A DNA stretch of 64,000 bases from Lachnospiraceae bacterium (GTDB lineage Bacteria > Bacillota > Clostridia > Lachnospirales > Lachnospiraceae), in the NCBI GenBank assembly GCA_017397645.1, contig JAFQIE010000044.1, positions 32,968-96,967 of the forward strand. Direction: 5' to 3'. Made by a program: the position numbers and the translations under genes. Below are positions 53,959-61,496 of the stretch, one piece after another. The notes beneath the pieces were generated by a model. It was not told where the DNA came from, did no database searches, and was given only the letters and a program-made list of their open reading frames with translations. How positions within the stretch are numbered: the first letter of the stretch is position 1; each line of letters begins with the position of its first letter.

Positions 53959-55092
53959 ATGAACAAAATCAAGACACAGAAAAAAGCAGGCCAATCCCTA
54001 ATCATTATAAATAGTTTGAAGGGGCAGCAACTGCAGAAAAATGAAATATATGCGATAAATACCGCAGTGGTACGTGGACTGGTACATATGGGCGTAGACG
54101 AAAAGAAAAATGCTTTTCAGCTGACATATAATGTTACCGGTCTGATACCGATGAAGGAGTATTTGGCTACTCCATTGAATAGGGAGAGGTTCACACAGAT
54201 ATTACAGAGTATTCTTGCAAATCTGAAATCTATGGAACAGGCATATTTTAACAGGCAACAGTTGCTGATGGAGTTTGATAGAGTGTTGGTAAATCCGGCA
54301 ACCCAGCAAATCTGTTTTATTTATGTTCCGATTCAGTATTTTGATGGTGGTACATCTCTACGTGAGTTTCTTATGAGTATCATTCAGTATGCTTCCTTTA
54401 CGCAGGGCGAAGACACTGCCTACGTGCAGGATTACATTAAAATTTTGAACAATGGACTTAACTTTTCCATGTTTGATTTGGAGCAATATGTGAACAAATT
54501 GCTTGGACAGGAAGGTGAAGAACAGCAGACAATCATGTGTCCTACATGTAAGACGCAGCATAGGAAACGGACCAAGTTTTGTAATGTGTGCGGAACTGCA
54601 TTGGTGGAAGAGGAAGATAGGGATGAGAGTAAAACGTACACTCCACCCATCCGGGAAGAGTTTTATACTCCCACGCCGGCCGCTGAGGTTTACACTCCTA
54701 CACCGGTGGCACCCACGCCGGTTGCAGAGGTCTACACCCCTACGCAAGTTGTTTATTCGCCCACACCGGTTGCTGAAGTGATTGCCCCGCAGGCGATGCC
54801 CCCAAGCCCATATTTAATGAGAAGAAAAAACAGTGAAATAATCACATTTACCAAGATACCGTTCCGGATTGGAAAGGGAGCGGATTTATGCGATTATTGC
54901 GTGTCGGATAATAATGCGATAAGCAGACAACATGTGGATTTCTATGTTGAAAATGGAAGGTGCTTTGTTGTGGATTTAGCATCCACTAATAAGACATACA
55001 TTAATAATGCAGTTATTTCACAGCATGCAAAATATGAAGTCTTTGTTGGGGACGTTGTTAGACTCGCCAATGAAGAGTTCGTAGTTCAGTAA
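53959..55092 (+). CDS. DUF6382-like protein with zinc ribbon and FHA domain
   Basis: A 377-residue cytoplasmic paralogue of the FHA protein at 43584. Domains in order: DUF6382/EssB-like region (about 10-185, with FQLTYNVTGLIPMKEYL and QYFDGGTSLREFL), a CxxC zinc ribbon (CPTCKTQ...CNVCG, about 194-214), a linker of YTPTP repeats (about 230-275) and a C-terminal FHA domain (FRIGKGADLCDYCV, ISRQHVDFYV, STNKTYINN). The TP-rich linker could be a kinase target. It may couple kinase signalling to the secretion ATPase. Unlike 43584 it lacks ETTVL motifs. Confidence 0.8.
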   Translation: MNKIKTQKKAGQSLIIINSLKGQQLQKNEIYAINTAVVRGLVHMGVDEKKNAFQLTYNVTGLIPMKEYLATPLNRERFTQILQSILANLKSMEQAYFNRQQLLMEFDRVLVNPATQQICFIYVPIQYFDGGTSLREFLMSIIQYASFTQGEDTAYVQDYIKILNNGLNFSMFDLEQYVNKLLGQEGEEQQTIMCPTCKTQHRKRTKFCNVCGTALVEEEDRDESKTYTPPIREEFYTPTPAAEVYTPTPVAPTPVAEVYTPTQVVYSPTPVAEVIAPQAMPPSPYLMRRKNSEIITFTKIPFRIGKGADLCDYCVSDNNAISRQHVDFYVENGRCFVVDLASTNKTYINNAVISQHAKYEVFVGDVVRLANEEFVVQ

Positions 55093-55137
55093 ATCTATGA
55101 TGGATTATAAAGAAGAATAATCTTAGGAGGAAATAAT

Positions 55138-55371
55138 ATGTATCCGGAGTTTATTGCAATTTATGTTGGTCTTGCAATTGTAATAGCATTGCTTGTAACC
55201 ATTTTAGTTATATTATTGAAGCGTACTTCCGGTGGTGGACAGAGAACAAGCACCCCGCAACCCACTAATTGGATGCCAAATGCGCCGGGCGCAGTAGTGT
55301 TCTGTAAGTACTGTGGAACGCAGTTTGATTCATCTCAGAATTGTTGCCCGAAGTGCGGGAATTTCAGGTAG
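55138..55371 (+). CDS. Small membrane protein with C-terminal zinc ribbon
   Basis: A 77-residue protein: one membrane span (residues 4-28) and, after a polar linker, a zinc-ribbon CKYCG...CCPKCG at the C terminus. Similar ribbons occur in the proteins at 53959 and 58887. AGGAGG precedes the ATG. It could be a small adaptor at the membrane; I know no function. Confidence 0.75.
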   Translation: MYPEFIAIYVGLAIVIALLVTILVILLKRTSGGGQRTSTPQPTNWMPNAPGAVVFCKYCGTQFDSSQNCCPKCGNFR

Positions 55372-55404
55372 TATGTAAAGATACATAACGGGAGACGAGA
55401 ATAA

Positions 55405-56151
55405 ATGAGTCGACGAAAAGTAGTAGGACTGATAATAGCATTATTAATTTTCGTGATTGGAGCGTGTGGATGTATGAAACAGGATGAGCAGTTGTATAAA
55501 GAGGGCCTTCTTACATATTTGAGTGAAAAATATAATACTGAATTTGTGATTAAGGAAGCTTATCAGGAATTCAATGGAAATGATGGGATATACTTCCGTA
55601 TCATTTGTACCAGCCAAGACTATGATGATGAGTTCTTGGTGTATTGTTATTTAGACGATGCTCACGAGGGAGATACGATTGAAATTGAAAATAAGTTTTG
55701 CACTATTTCTGATGAGTATGCAGAAGTGTTGTTGAAGCACAAGGTACTGGACGTGATTCGGGGTGTTGCGACCTCAGAGATGTTTATCGAGTGCGATGTG
55801 ATTTTTTCCGGAAGACAACCTATGAGAGATGAGATGGAAGAGGGATTGGAATCCTGTGCTGCGAACCTTGACTTGCAGACCTATGTCAAGGTTTACCTAA
55901 TATCTCGTGATGAGATATCGGAGGAAGTAATGCAAGCGACGGAAACGTTAATGGCGCAGTTGAATCCTTATACCGGCTATATTTATTCTGTGGTTGAGCC
56001 ATATAGAGAAGCAGAGGGCTTAAAAACTTTATATGACGCAGAAAGCAATTTTGGAAATTATCTTTCCGGCAGTCAGTATGATGGGCATGTTGAATTTATC
56101 CTGTATAAGCAGGAGACAGGACTTCAAGAAAGAGAAATTGTGAAGGAGTAA
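55405..56151 (+). CDS. Lipoprotein of unknown function, possible effector immunity protein
   Basis: A 248-residue lipoprotein: LIIALLIFVIGACGC gives a hydrophobic signal with a lipobox cysteine near residue 21 or 23. The mature part is acidic and I do not recognise it. It ends five bases before the lipase-like gene. In the Staphylococcus TslA system a lipoprotein (TilA) protects against a reverse-built lipase effector, so this gene is a candidate immunity factor by position and type only. GGGAGA precedes the ATG. Confidence 0.65.
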   Translation: MSRRKVVGLIIALLIFVIGACGCMKQDEQLYKEGLLTYLSEKYNTEFVIKEAYQEFNGNDGIYFRIICTSQDYDDEFLVYCYLDDAHEGDTIEIENKFCTISDEYAEVLLKHKVLDVIRGVATSEMFIECDVIFSGRQPMRDEMEEGLESCAANLDLQTYVKVYLISRDEISEEVMQATETLMAQLNPYTGYIYSVVEPYREAEGLKTLYDAESNFGNYLSGSQYDGHVEFILYKQETGLQEREIVKE

Positions 56152-56156
56152 GAGTT

Positions 56157-57338
56157 ATGGCATTCACAGATGTAGAAATGGCGATATTATCGCAACTTTC
56201 ATACCGAGAATTTGCCGCTGACAATAGCGAAAAAAAGACACTCTACAGTTTTCTGGATGAGAATTTGGATGTTCTAAAAGATGAATTGGGCGAAGGATAT
56301 CACACCGCAATAGAAAATTTGATGGATAAAGTCGAAGGTGAGGATTATATTATTATCCATTCTGTAGAAGATTCCCATGATACCGGTTTTGCCGCGATGG
56401 CGATTAAAGATCCGAACGATGTGGTGACAGTAGCGTGTAGGGGAACAGAGAGTTTCAGAATTTGGAAAGAAGAATCCAGAAAAGATGTCTTTGAGGACAT
56501 TAGTTTGGCCTTACCCACAGAGACGAATCAGCAGCGTGAACTGCAGCTTTTTATGAAGGAGGTGCAGGCTAAAGGTGATTTTGAAGGTTATTATTTTACA
56601 GGCCATTCTTTGGGCGGAAATTTAGCTGTTTACGGTGCAACTATGCTTGTGGATTCAAAATTATTAAGAGGGTGTAGAACGTACAATGCCCCGGGATTTA
56701 ATTCGGTGTTTATGACAGAGAATGCGGATAAGTTCTTTTTCGTTGAAGATAGAATTATTAATTATCAGAATGAAAAAGATGGAGTTTCAGGAAGCTTTAT
56801 GAATCCTCCCGGTAAGACTATAGTTTTGGAATGCAGAGGATGGGACTTGGCTCATCCTATAGGGATAGATGCTCATGGAATCGACCATTTTATGATAGGT
56901 GAGGACGGAGGATTTCAACGAAATACTACAGGATTTAAACAGAGTACCATAGTTGGTGAACTTCTTGATGGTGTAACCCAATTATCAGATATTGTGGTAT
57001 TTTTGGGAAATGTGCTTATCAACGGATGGGATTCCGTAAAGGAGACAGTACGTCGTTTGGTCAACCAGAAATATGTGTCTGCACATTCCTATATTAAGGT
57101 AGATACTGATACTCTTCGGACCTATGCAGCTCGCATTGCAGAGGTAAATCGAAGAATTAATATAGCAGACAAGAAAATGGACAAATTATATTGGTCTGTT
57201 GGATTGTTTGATTTATGGAATCTTGTAAAAGCAGACGCCATGACATCAGAAAACTGGAAATTGAATCGGTGTCAAACTTATTTGCTGGAGACGGCAACGG
57301 ATTTCGAAAACGCAGAATATGTGATTTCTACACAATAG
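56157..57338 (+). CDS. Lipase-like alpha/beta hydrolase with C-terminal ESX-like helices, possible T7SS effector
   Basis: A 393-residue protein. Residues 1-290 form a DUF2974/Mbeg1-type lipase fold with nucleophile S151 in FTGHSLGGNLAVY, VACRGTES as the oxyanion strand and likely catalytic His near AHGIDHF. No signal peptide is present. The last 90 residues (from HSYIKVDTDTLRTYAARIAEVNRRI) are helical and WXG/LXG-like, ending ATDFENAEYV, a YxxxD/E-like region. N-terminal lipase plus C-terminal ESX module is the reverse order known from TslA. Three small helical genes follow, as expected for partner proteins. Lipid or phospholipid substrate is inferred. Confidence 0.78.
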   Translation: MAFTDVEMAILSQLSYREFAADNSEKKTLYSFLDENLDVLKDELGEGYHTAIENLMDKVEGEDYIIIHSVEDSHDTGFAAMAIKDPNDVVTVACRGTESFRIWKEESRKDVFEDISLALPTETNQQRELQLFMKEVQAKGDFEGYYFTGHSLGGNLAVYGATMLVDSKLLRGCRTYNAPGFNSVFMTENADKFFFVEDRIINYQNEKDGVSGSFMNPPGKTIVLECRGWDLAHPIGIDAHGIDHFMIGEDGGFQRNTTGFKQSTIVGELLDGVTQLSDIVVFLGNVLINGWDSVKETVRRLVNQKYVSAHSYIKVDTDTLRTYAARIAEVNRRINIADKKMDKLYWSVGLFDLWNLVKADAMTSENWKLNRCQTYLLETATDFENAEYVISTQ

Positions 57339-57355
57339 AAAGGGAGGAGTCAATC

Positions 57356-57625
57356 ATGGATTGGGGTACTCTTAACAGTATAAAAGGCGATATTAGATGG
57401 ATTATTGCAGAGTTAGATTCAATTGAAAGAGGCCTTCGCAAAGATTTCAAGAATATCGGGACTGACACTGCGGCAGATAGTGTTGGACGAGTAGCTGACC
57501 AGTATAGGTGGGTTCAGCGAACGCTTAATAATATGAATATGTCCAAATTAAGCCCGGAATTTGAGGCAAAGAGACAGAGTGAAAGTAACAAAGGTGGCGG
57601 TGGTGGCGGTGGCGGTTCTTTTTAA
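57356..57625 (+). CDS. Small helical T7SS-associated protein with poly-Gly tail
   Basis: An 89-residue protein with two amphipathic helices (about 8-30 and 40-60) and a Gly-rich tail GGGGGGGGSF. It resembles the small helical partners encoded beside LXG-type effectors rather than a canonical WXG100, since the turn lacks WxG. ATG 57356 is nine bases after GGGAGGAG and 18 bases after the lipase stop. Likely a chaperone or co-secreted partner of the lipase-like protein. Confidence 0.7.
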   Translation: MDWGTLNSIKGDIRWIIAELDSIERGLRKDFKNIGTDTAADSVGRVADQYRWVQRTLNNMNMSKLSPEFEAKRQSESNKGGGGGGGGSF

Positions 57626-57662
57626 GCCCATGGCACCAAATTACATGTGAAGGAGTACGACA

Positions 57663-57962
57663 ATGTCAATCAAAATTGATACGGGAAAGGTCAGAATGGC
57701 GGCTGACGAAATCTCTAAATTGAATAGGAATATAAGTGAAGACTTTTCACCCTTACAAAGAGTTGTTAATTCTTTGAGTCAGACTTGGACTGGTAGAGCT
57801 TCTGAAATTGCTACAAATAAATTTCGTAGTATACGAAATACATACTATGATAATCGTTATTATGTAATTGATGACATGGTAAATTTTATGCACAATCAAA
57901 TTGGTGGTGGGTACGAGAATACAGAGAATCAAATTGTGAATGTTGCAGAAAAATTCAGGTAG
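57663..57962 (+). CDS. WXG100-family protein
   Basis: A 99-residue helical hairpin with QTWTGRASE (WTG turn near residue 42) and a C-terminal helix YENTENQIVNVAEKF. It is related in layout to the two EsxA-like proteins at 50160 and 50481 but sits in the lipase operon. Probably a co-secreted partner or carrier. AAGGAG precedes the ATG. Confidence 0.88.
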   Translation: MSIKIDTGKVRMAADEISKLNRNISEDFSPLQRVVNSLSQTWTGRASEIATNKFRSIRNTYYDNRYYVIDDMVNFMHNQIGGGYENTENQIVNVAEKFR

Positions 57963-58012
57963 GTATCACACTGAAGGAAAAATGAGACTTACAGAAAGAG
58001 AGGATATCTTCC

Positions 58013-58324
58013 ATGGCAAATATCGTGGTGGATCATAGAGAAATAGAAAAAGTGGCTGATGCGATTGATACATATGTCGCAAAACATAATAAGAAAATGG
58101 ATTCCATCAATCAGTGTATTGAGACGGTTGGAAAGTCCTGGGAGGGAACTGACTATAATCAATTCAAGAAGGAGTGGAAGGAAATTAGAGGTGGTGATTC
58201 TACGTCATCATTGATGATAAAGCATTTGGAAGGGCACGCATCCTTTTTGAGATTTGCTGCAAATAAGTATAAAGCAGCCCAATTAAATGCAATAGATAGA
58301 GCGCAGAGATTACCGAGATGGTAA
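58013..58324 (+). CDS. WXG100-like protein
   Basis: A 103-residue helical protein with a KSWEGTDY turn (WEG near residue 43) and helices on both sides; the C terminus is basic (QRLPRW). Belongs to the WXG100 superfamily by layout. AAGAGAGG precedes the ATG at some distance. Last helical partner gene of the lipase module. Confidence 0.83.
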   Translation: MANIVVDHREIEKVADAIDTYVAKHNKKMDSINQCIETVGKSWEGTDYNQFKKEWKEIRGGDSTSSLMIKHLEGHASFLRFAANKYKAAQLNAIDRAQRLPRW

Positions 58325-58354
58325 GTGACGGAGAAGGAATGAGGCGGTAAGTGA

Positions 58355-58837
58355 ATGGAGCGAGGAATATTTATTATAGCATTCTTCTTCATATGTTTTC
58401 ATCTTGGGGGCCTTGCCACCACGAATATTTTAAGACTGACCTTCGGTGCTAAGTTGCCGGTTCTTTCTTCTAAATGCCACTGTGATCATTGTGGCGCAGC
58501 AATAACACCTTTTTATCAATTGCCTGTCATTTCATATATTGTATGTAAAGGAAAATGTAGAAACTGTGGGATTAGGATTCCAAAGTTTGGGTTGATGCTG
58601 GAAATTATCGTGATGGTGGGAATGTTCATCACTCTTGTGTGTTTTGATTTTAGCGTTTTAGGTGTTACGCTGAGTTTTATCTATTACGAAGTAATTCGCT
58701 TTCTGGTGGTAATGAAACATGGAAAGCGAGAAATGGATTTTAAAAAACAATACGTTATTGCTGTGCTGGCAATGGTGCCGTTCTATGCGATGACCGCTTT
58801 TGTAGCGTTGTTGTATGGGGTGGTATGTAAGGGATAG
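58355..58837 (+). CDS. Stand-alone PilD-type N-terminal (methylase/zinc) domain with extra spans
   Basis: A 160-residue membrane protein. After an N-terminal span it carries CDHCGAAITPFYQLPVISY and GKCRNCG, the double CxxC domain found at the N terminus of bifunctional PilD prepilin peptidases and absent from TadV. Two or three more spans follow, but the aspartates of the protease half (DxK and GxGD) are missing. It might methylate pilins or aid the TadV peptidase at 35512, effectively splitting PilD into two genes; this is inference. The ribosome binding site (GAGGCGG) is weak. Confidence 0.75.
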   Translation: MERGIFIIAFFFICFHLGGLATTNILRLTFGAKLPVLSSKCHCDHCGAAITPFYQLPVISYIVCKGKCRNCGIRIPKFGLMLEIIVMVGMFITLVCFDFSVLGVTLSFIYYEVIRFLVVMKHGKREMDFKKQYVIAVLAMVPFYAMTAFVALLYGVVCKG

Positions 58838-58886
58838 GGAGAGAACCCGTCATTACAAATATAACAAAGAAAGACGGAGGTTAATT

Positions 58887-59537
58887 ATGAGTAATTTGTA
58901 TTATTGTCCTAATTGTAATGCTATTGTGAGTGGAGAGGAAGGAGCAACTGCGGCGAAATGCGGTTCATGCGGATATGAGTTCCCTATTTATAACCCATCC
59001 ACATCTGACAGTATGGAAGCGCCTGATTATAGCAATCAGTATCGCCCTCAAAGTCAAAATTACTTTGAACAACCGGGCGGAGGTAATAATAGCAACCAGC
59101 AAACTGTGGAGAACTTTAATCTAATCACTGCGTATATTAGCATGTTCAAAAAATATTTCCAGTTTAGTGGTAGAAGCCGAAGAAGCGAGTATTGGTTTTC
59201 TTTGCTCGCAAATGGTATTGTGATGACAATCCTGTATATCATCATGGGCATATCAATGGGACCGATGATAAGCAGCATAATGATGTTTGGAGCGCCGCCT
59301 GCAGGGGGAATGGTGTTCACGACTATTATGGGTATTTTGATATCATTATATTCGCTGGCAGTACTTATTCCCGGGATTGCGATGTGTATAAGAAGATTGC
59401 ATGATATCGGAAAAAGTGGTTGGTTTTATCTGTTTTGCTTAATTCCTACAGTGGGAGCCATTATTTTGCTTGTGTTCTATGCGTCTGACAGTCAGCCAGG
59501 CGAGAACCAGTATGGTCCTAATCCCAAAGGGGTATAA
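58887..59537 (+). CDS. Zinc ribbon plus DUF805 membrane protein
   Basis: A 216-residue protein: an N-terminal zinc ribbon (CPNCN...CGSCG, residues 7-29), a polar linker and a DUF805 domain with about four spans, including FSGRSRRSEYWFSLL and IPGIAMCIRRLHDIGKSGWF, which are family signatures. DUF805 has no proven biochemical role. ATG 58887 follows GGAGG. It closes the plus-strand surface cluster. Confidence 0.85.
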   Translation: MSNLYYCPNCNAIVSGEEGATAAKCGSCGYEFPIYNPSTSDSMEAPDYSNQYRPQSQNYFEQPGGGNNSNQQTVENFNLITAYISMFKKYFQFSGRSRRSEYWFSLLANGIVMTILYIIMGISMGPMISSIMMFGAPPAGGMVFTTIMGILISLYSLAVLIPGIAMCIRRLHDIGKSGWFYLFCLIPTVGAIILLVFYASDSQPGENQYGPNPKGV

Positions 59538-59560
59538 TAAACATAATCAATATCAACACA

Positions 59561-59607
59561 ACAAGAGTCAACAAAATGTTGACTCTTGTGTCATATAATG
59601 CTATAAT
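59561..59607 (+). promoter_or_regulatory. Promoter of the XRE/ImmA/PIN operon with overlapping palindrome
   Basis: ACAAGAGTCAACA (59561-59573) and TGTTGACTCTTGT (59577-59589) form a perfect 13-bp inverted repeat around AAA. Its right arm includes the -35 box TTGACT (59579-59584); TATAAT (59602-59607) lies 17 bases on. The arrangement suits autorepression by the XRE protein, and it may also act as a terminator for the upstream cluster. Confidence 0.7.
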
Positions 59608-59633
59608 AAAGTCCCGTGAAGGAGGATGCAAAC

Positions 59634-59978
59634 ATGTATGCAATGGATTTTGCTCAGGTAGGCGCCAACATTCAGAAGCAATTAGATGTAAAGGGAATGA
59701 CGCAGCAGAGTTTGGCGGATGCACTTCAGATTTCTAAGCAGGTGATGAATAAGATTATCAAGGGAAGTAAGGCGATTAACGTGAACGAGATTGCGAAGAT
59801 TGCAGAGGTTTTGAGCACCACAGCAGATGACTTGTTGCTTGTATCAAGTGAGTCTGATAATGTCGAAAGTATGAGTTATATGGGCACTGTTCACGATGAG
59901 TTTACTCGTGACAAAGTAGATCTTATTAGAACCGCTATCGACGAGATTCGTATGTTGGAGGAATTGCTGGATGTCTAA
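59634..59978 (+). CDS. XRE-family HTH regulator (antitoxin-like)
   Basis: A 114-residue DNA-binding protein. The HTH is GMTQQSLADALQISKQVMNKIIKG (split: MTQQSLADALQ then ISKQVMNKII), followed by VNEIAKIAEVLSTTADDLL and a helical C-terminal part. ATG 59634 is eight bases after AAGGAGG. It overlaps the ImmA/IrrE gene by eight bases. XRE plus COG2856 protease pairs are known toxin-antitoxin or stress-switch modules; it probably represses its own operon at the palindrome over the -35 box. Confidence 0.88.
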   Translation: MYAMDFAQVGANIQKQLDVKGMTQQSLADALQISKQVMNKIIKGSKAINVNEIAKIAEVLSTTADDLLLVSSESDNVESMSYMGTVHDEFTRDKVDLIRTAIDEIRMLEELLDV

Positions 59979-60786
59979 CGAATTGAGCGAAGCTGAAGTA
60001 AATGAAATAAAAAGACTTGCTGCAGGAAAGTTAGGTGAATGCAGAAAGGGTAATGATGTTATAGGGACTCAAATCTTTTCGATTTTGAGTCTTTTTGCTC
60101 GTGTGATTTATTATCCGCTCGGCAAGGATGCACCTTGGGGATTTACTAGAATCAAAGGTTCTGAAAATGATATAAATCAAGAAAAGCCATTTGTGGCCAT
60201 CAACACTTCTATTCCGGAAGATTGCCAAGTGTTTGCGGCAGCGCACGAACTTTATCACATTTGGTTTGAACAAACTCCTGATGTTTTGCCGGCAGACTTG
60301 TTGAATGAGCAGGACAAGGAGATAAATGAAAGAAAGGCAAACCGATTTGCTGCAGAGTTTTTAGTAGACCAAGTTTTGTTGAATCAGGAAATGAATCTAT
60401 ATGGCATTAAAGAAATTACGATCAAGGGTATTTTGCAACTTTGCGAGTTATTTGTGGTGCCATACCGAACTATGGTTAAAAGATTAAGGGAGATTGAACG
60501 TATTTCTGACGAGAAAATGATGGAGCTTCTTATGGAGACGGAGGAGTCAATTGGTCAATATCGCAAGAAGTACTCCTTTGTCCTAAGAGATCCTGATGAA
60601 CGTATTGTGATGAATAACTTAATTGAATTAGCTGTCAATGCGTACGAAAAGGAATATATTACTTTTGAAAAATTGGAATATCTGTTAGACTTAAGCAAGC
60701 TTACCCCTGAGGATCTTGGAATAGTGAAAATGCAGGAATATGGTTTCCCTTCCGATGATGAATTAGATAGCATCATGGAGGAGTAG
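59971..60786 (+). CDS. ImmA/IrrE-family metallopeptidase (COG2856)
   Basis: A 271-residue protein with the zinc-protease motif HELYHIWFE (H92, E93, H96) and the ERKANRFAAEFL segment that supplies the third ligand in this family. Such enzymes cleave the cognate XRE repressor to derepress the operon. The C-terminal 100 residues are helical. It starts inside the XRE gene (8-base overlap) and is followed two bases later by the PIN-like gene, so all three are one operon. Confidence 0.88.
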   Translation: MSNELSEAEVNEIKRLAAGKLGECRKGNDVIGTQIFSILSLFARVIYYPLGKDAPWGFTRIKGSENDINQEKPFVAINTSIPEDCQVFAAAHELYHIWFEQTPDVLPADLLNEQDKEINERKANRFAAEFLVDQVLLNQEMNLYGIKEITIKGILQLCELFVVPYRTMVKRLREIERISDEKMMELLMETEESIGQYRKKYSFVLRDPDERIVMNNLIELAVNAYEKEYITFEKLEYLLDLSKLTPEDLGIVKMQEYGFPSDDELDSIMEE

Positions 60787-60788
60787 GC

Positions 60789-61367
60789 ATGATAGACAAA
60801 ATGATTATAGATGCGGATTTGTGCATCAAATTGGGTGGTCATGAGAAATATAAGTTTTTGTATGATGTTTTGCCAATGATTGCAAAGCACATATATATGC
60901 ATACGCATGCTCACAGTGAAGTTTTGATGCCGCCGTCTTCTGTTCGCCAATTAAAAGACTTGACAAATGAGGGACGGGTTATACTGGTAAACGAAAGCAA
61001 TCTATCTAATCAGGACAGAGCGGTTTATGACGCTACATATAAGAATTTAGAGAAGGTAATGATCGATCCCAGAAGACCTAATAAAAACAAAGGAGAGGTT
61101 TGTTCGCTCGCCTATGCAAAAGCAACGGGAATTCCGGTGTTTGCTACGGATGAGATGAATTTACAACCTATAATTGATAAGCAGTTAAATACGGGTATAG
61201 ATGACATTGTTTGTATCCGGATTGTTGATATTATTAACAAAGCAACAATTGGTGAACTTCAGCTTTCACGAAAAGAGGCGAAGTGTTTATGGAGGGTCGC
61301 GGGAAAGGATAAAGATGTTTTTGATACGCAAATTTGGCCGGCTGGGGTGGAACAAGGCCAAACTTAG
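60789..61367 (+). CDS. PIN-like nuclease-type protein, probable toxin
   Basis: A 192-residue protein. The N terminus MIDKMIIDADLCIKLG has the first acidic cluster (D8, D10) of PIN domains, and NKGEVCSLAYAKATGIPVFATDEM carries the later acidic residues (E in KGE, D in ATDE). Together they suit a metal-dependent RNase. It is encoded behind an XRE and an ImmA/IrrE gene, an arrangement predicted for toxin-antitoxin systems. Whether it is toxic is unknown. A strong terminator follows. Confidence 0.72.
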   Translation: MIDKMIIDADLCIKLGGHEKYKFLYDVLPMIAKHIYMHTHAHSEVLMPPSSVRQLKDLTNEGRVILVNESNLSNQDRAVYDATYKNLEKVMIDPRRPNKNKGEVCSLAYAKATGIPVFATDEMNLQPIIDKQLNTGIDDIVCIRIVDIINKATIGELQLSRKEAKCLWRVAGKDKDVFDTQIWPAGVEQGQT

Positions 61368-61401
61368 GGACTTTCACTTGATAGAGTGAAGGTCCTTTTT
61401 T
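61368..61401 (+). terminator. Terminator of the XRE/ImmA/PIN operon
   Basis: GGACTTTCACT (61368-61378) pairs with AGTGAAGGTCC (61385-61395) with one G-T pair, followed by six T. Confidence 0.9.
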
Positions 61402-61431
61402 ATGCTCATGCATTGTTTTAGATAGTTTTCA

Positions 61432-61483
61432 TTGACATCCCTTCCGCTTTAGTATTACAATAAAACTAATACCACAGTATTAC
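61432..61483 (+). promoter_or_regulatory. Promoter and GTATTA operator repeats before the ART-like gene
   Basis: TTGACA (61432-61437) and a weak TTACAA -10 (61455-61460, 17-bp spacer) precede the gene. AGTATTAC occurs at 61451-61458 and 61476-61483, and TAATAC-CACA-GTATTA (61467-61482) is a perfect palindrome. These look like binding sites for the XRE protein of the module. Confidence 0.5.
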
Positions 61484-61496
61484 TTTGGAGGCCTAT

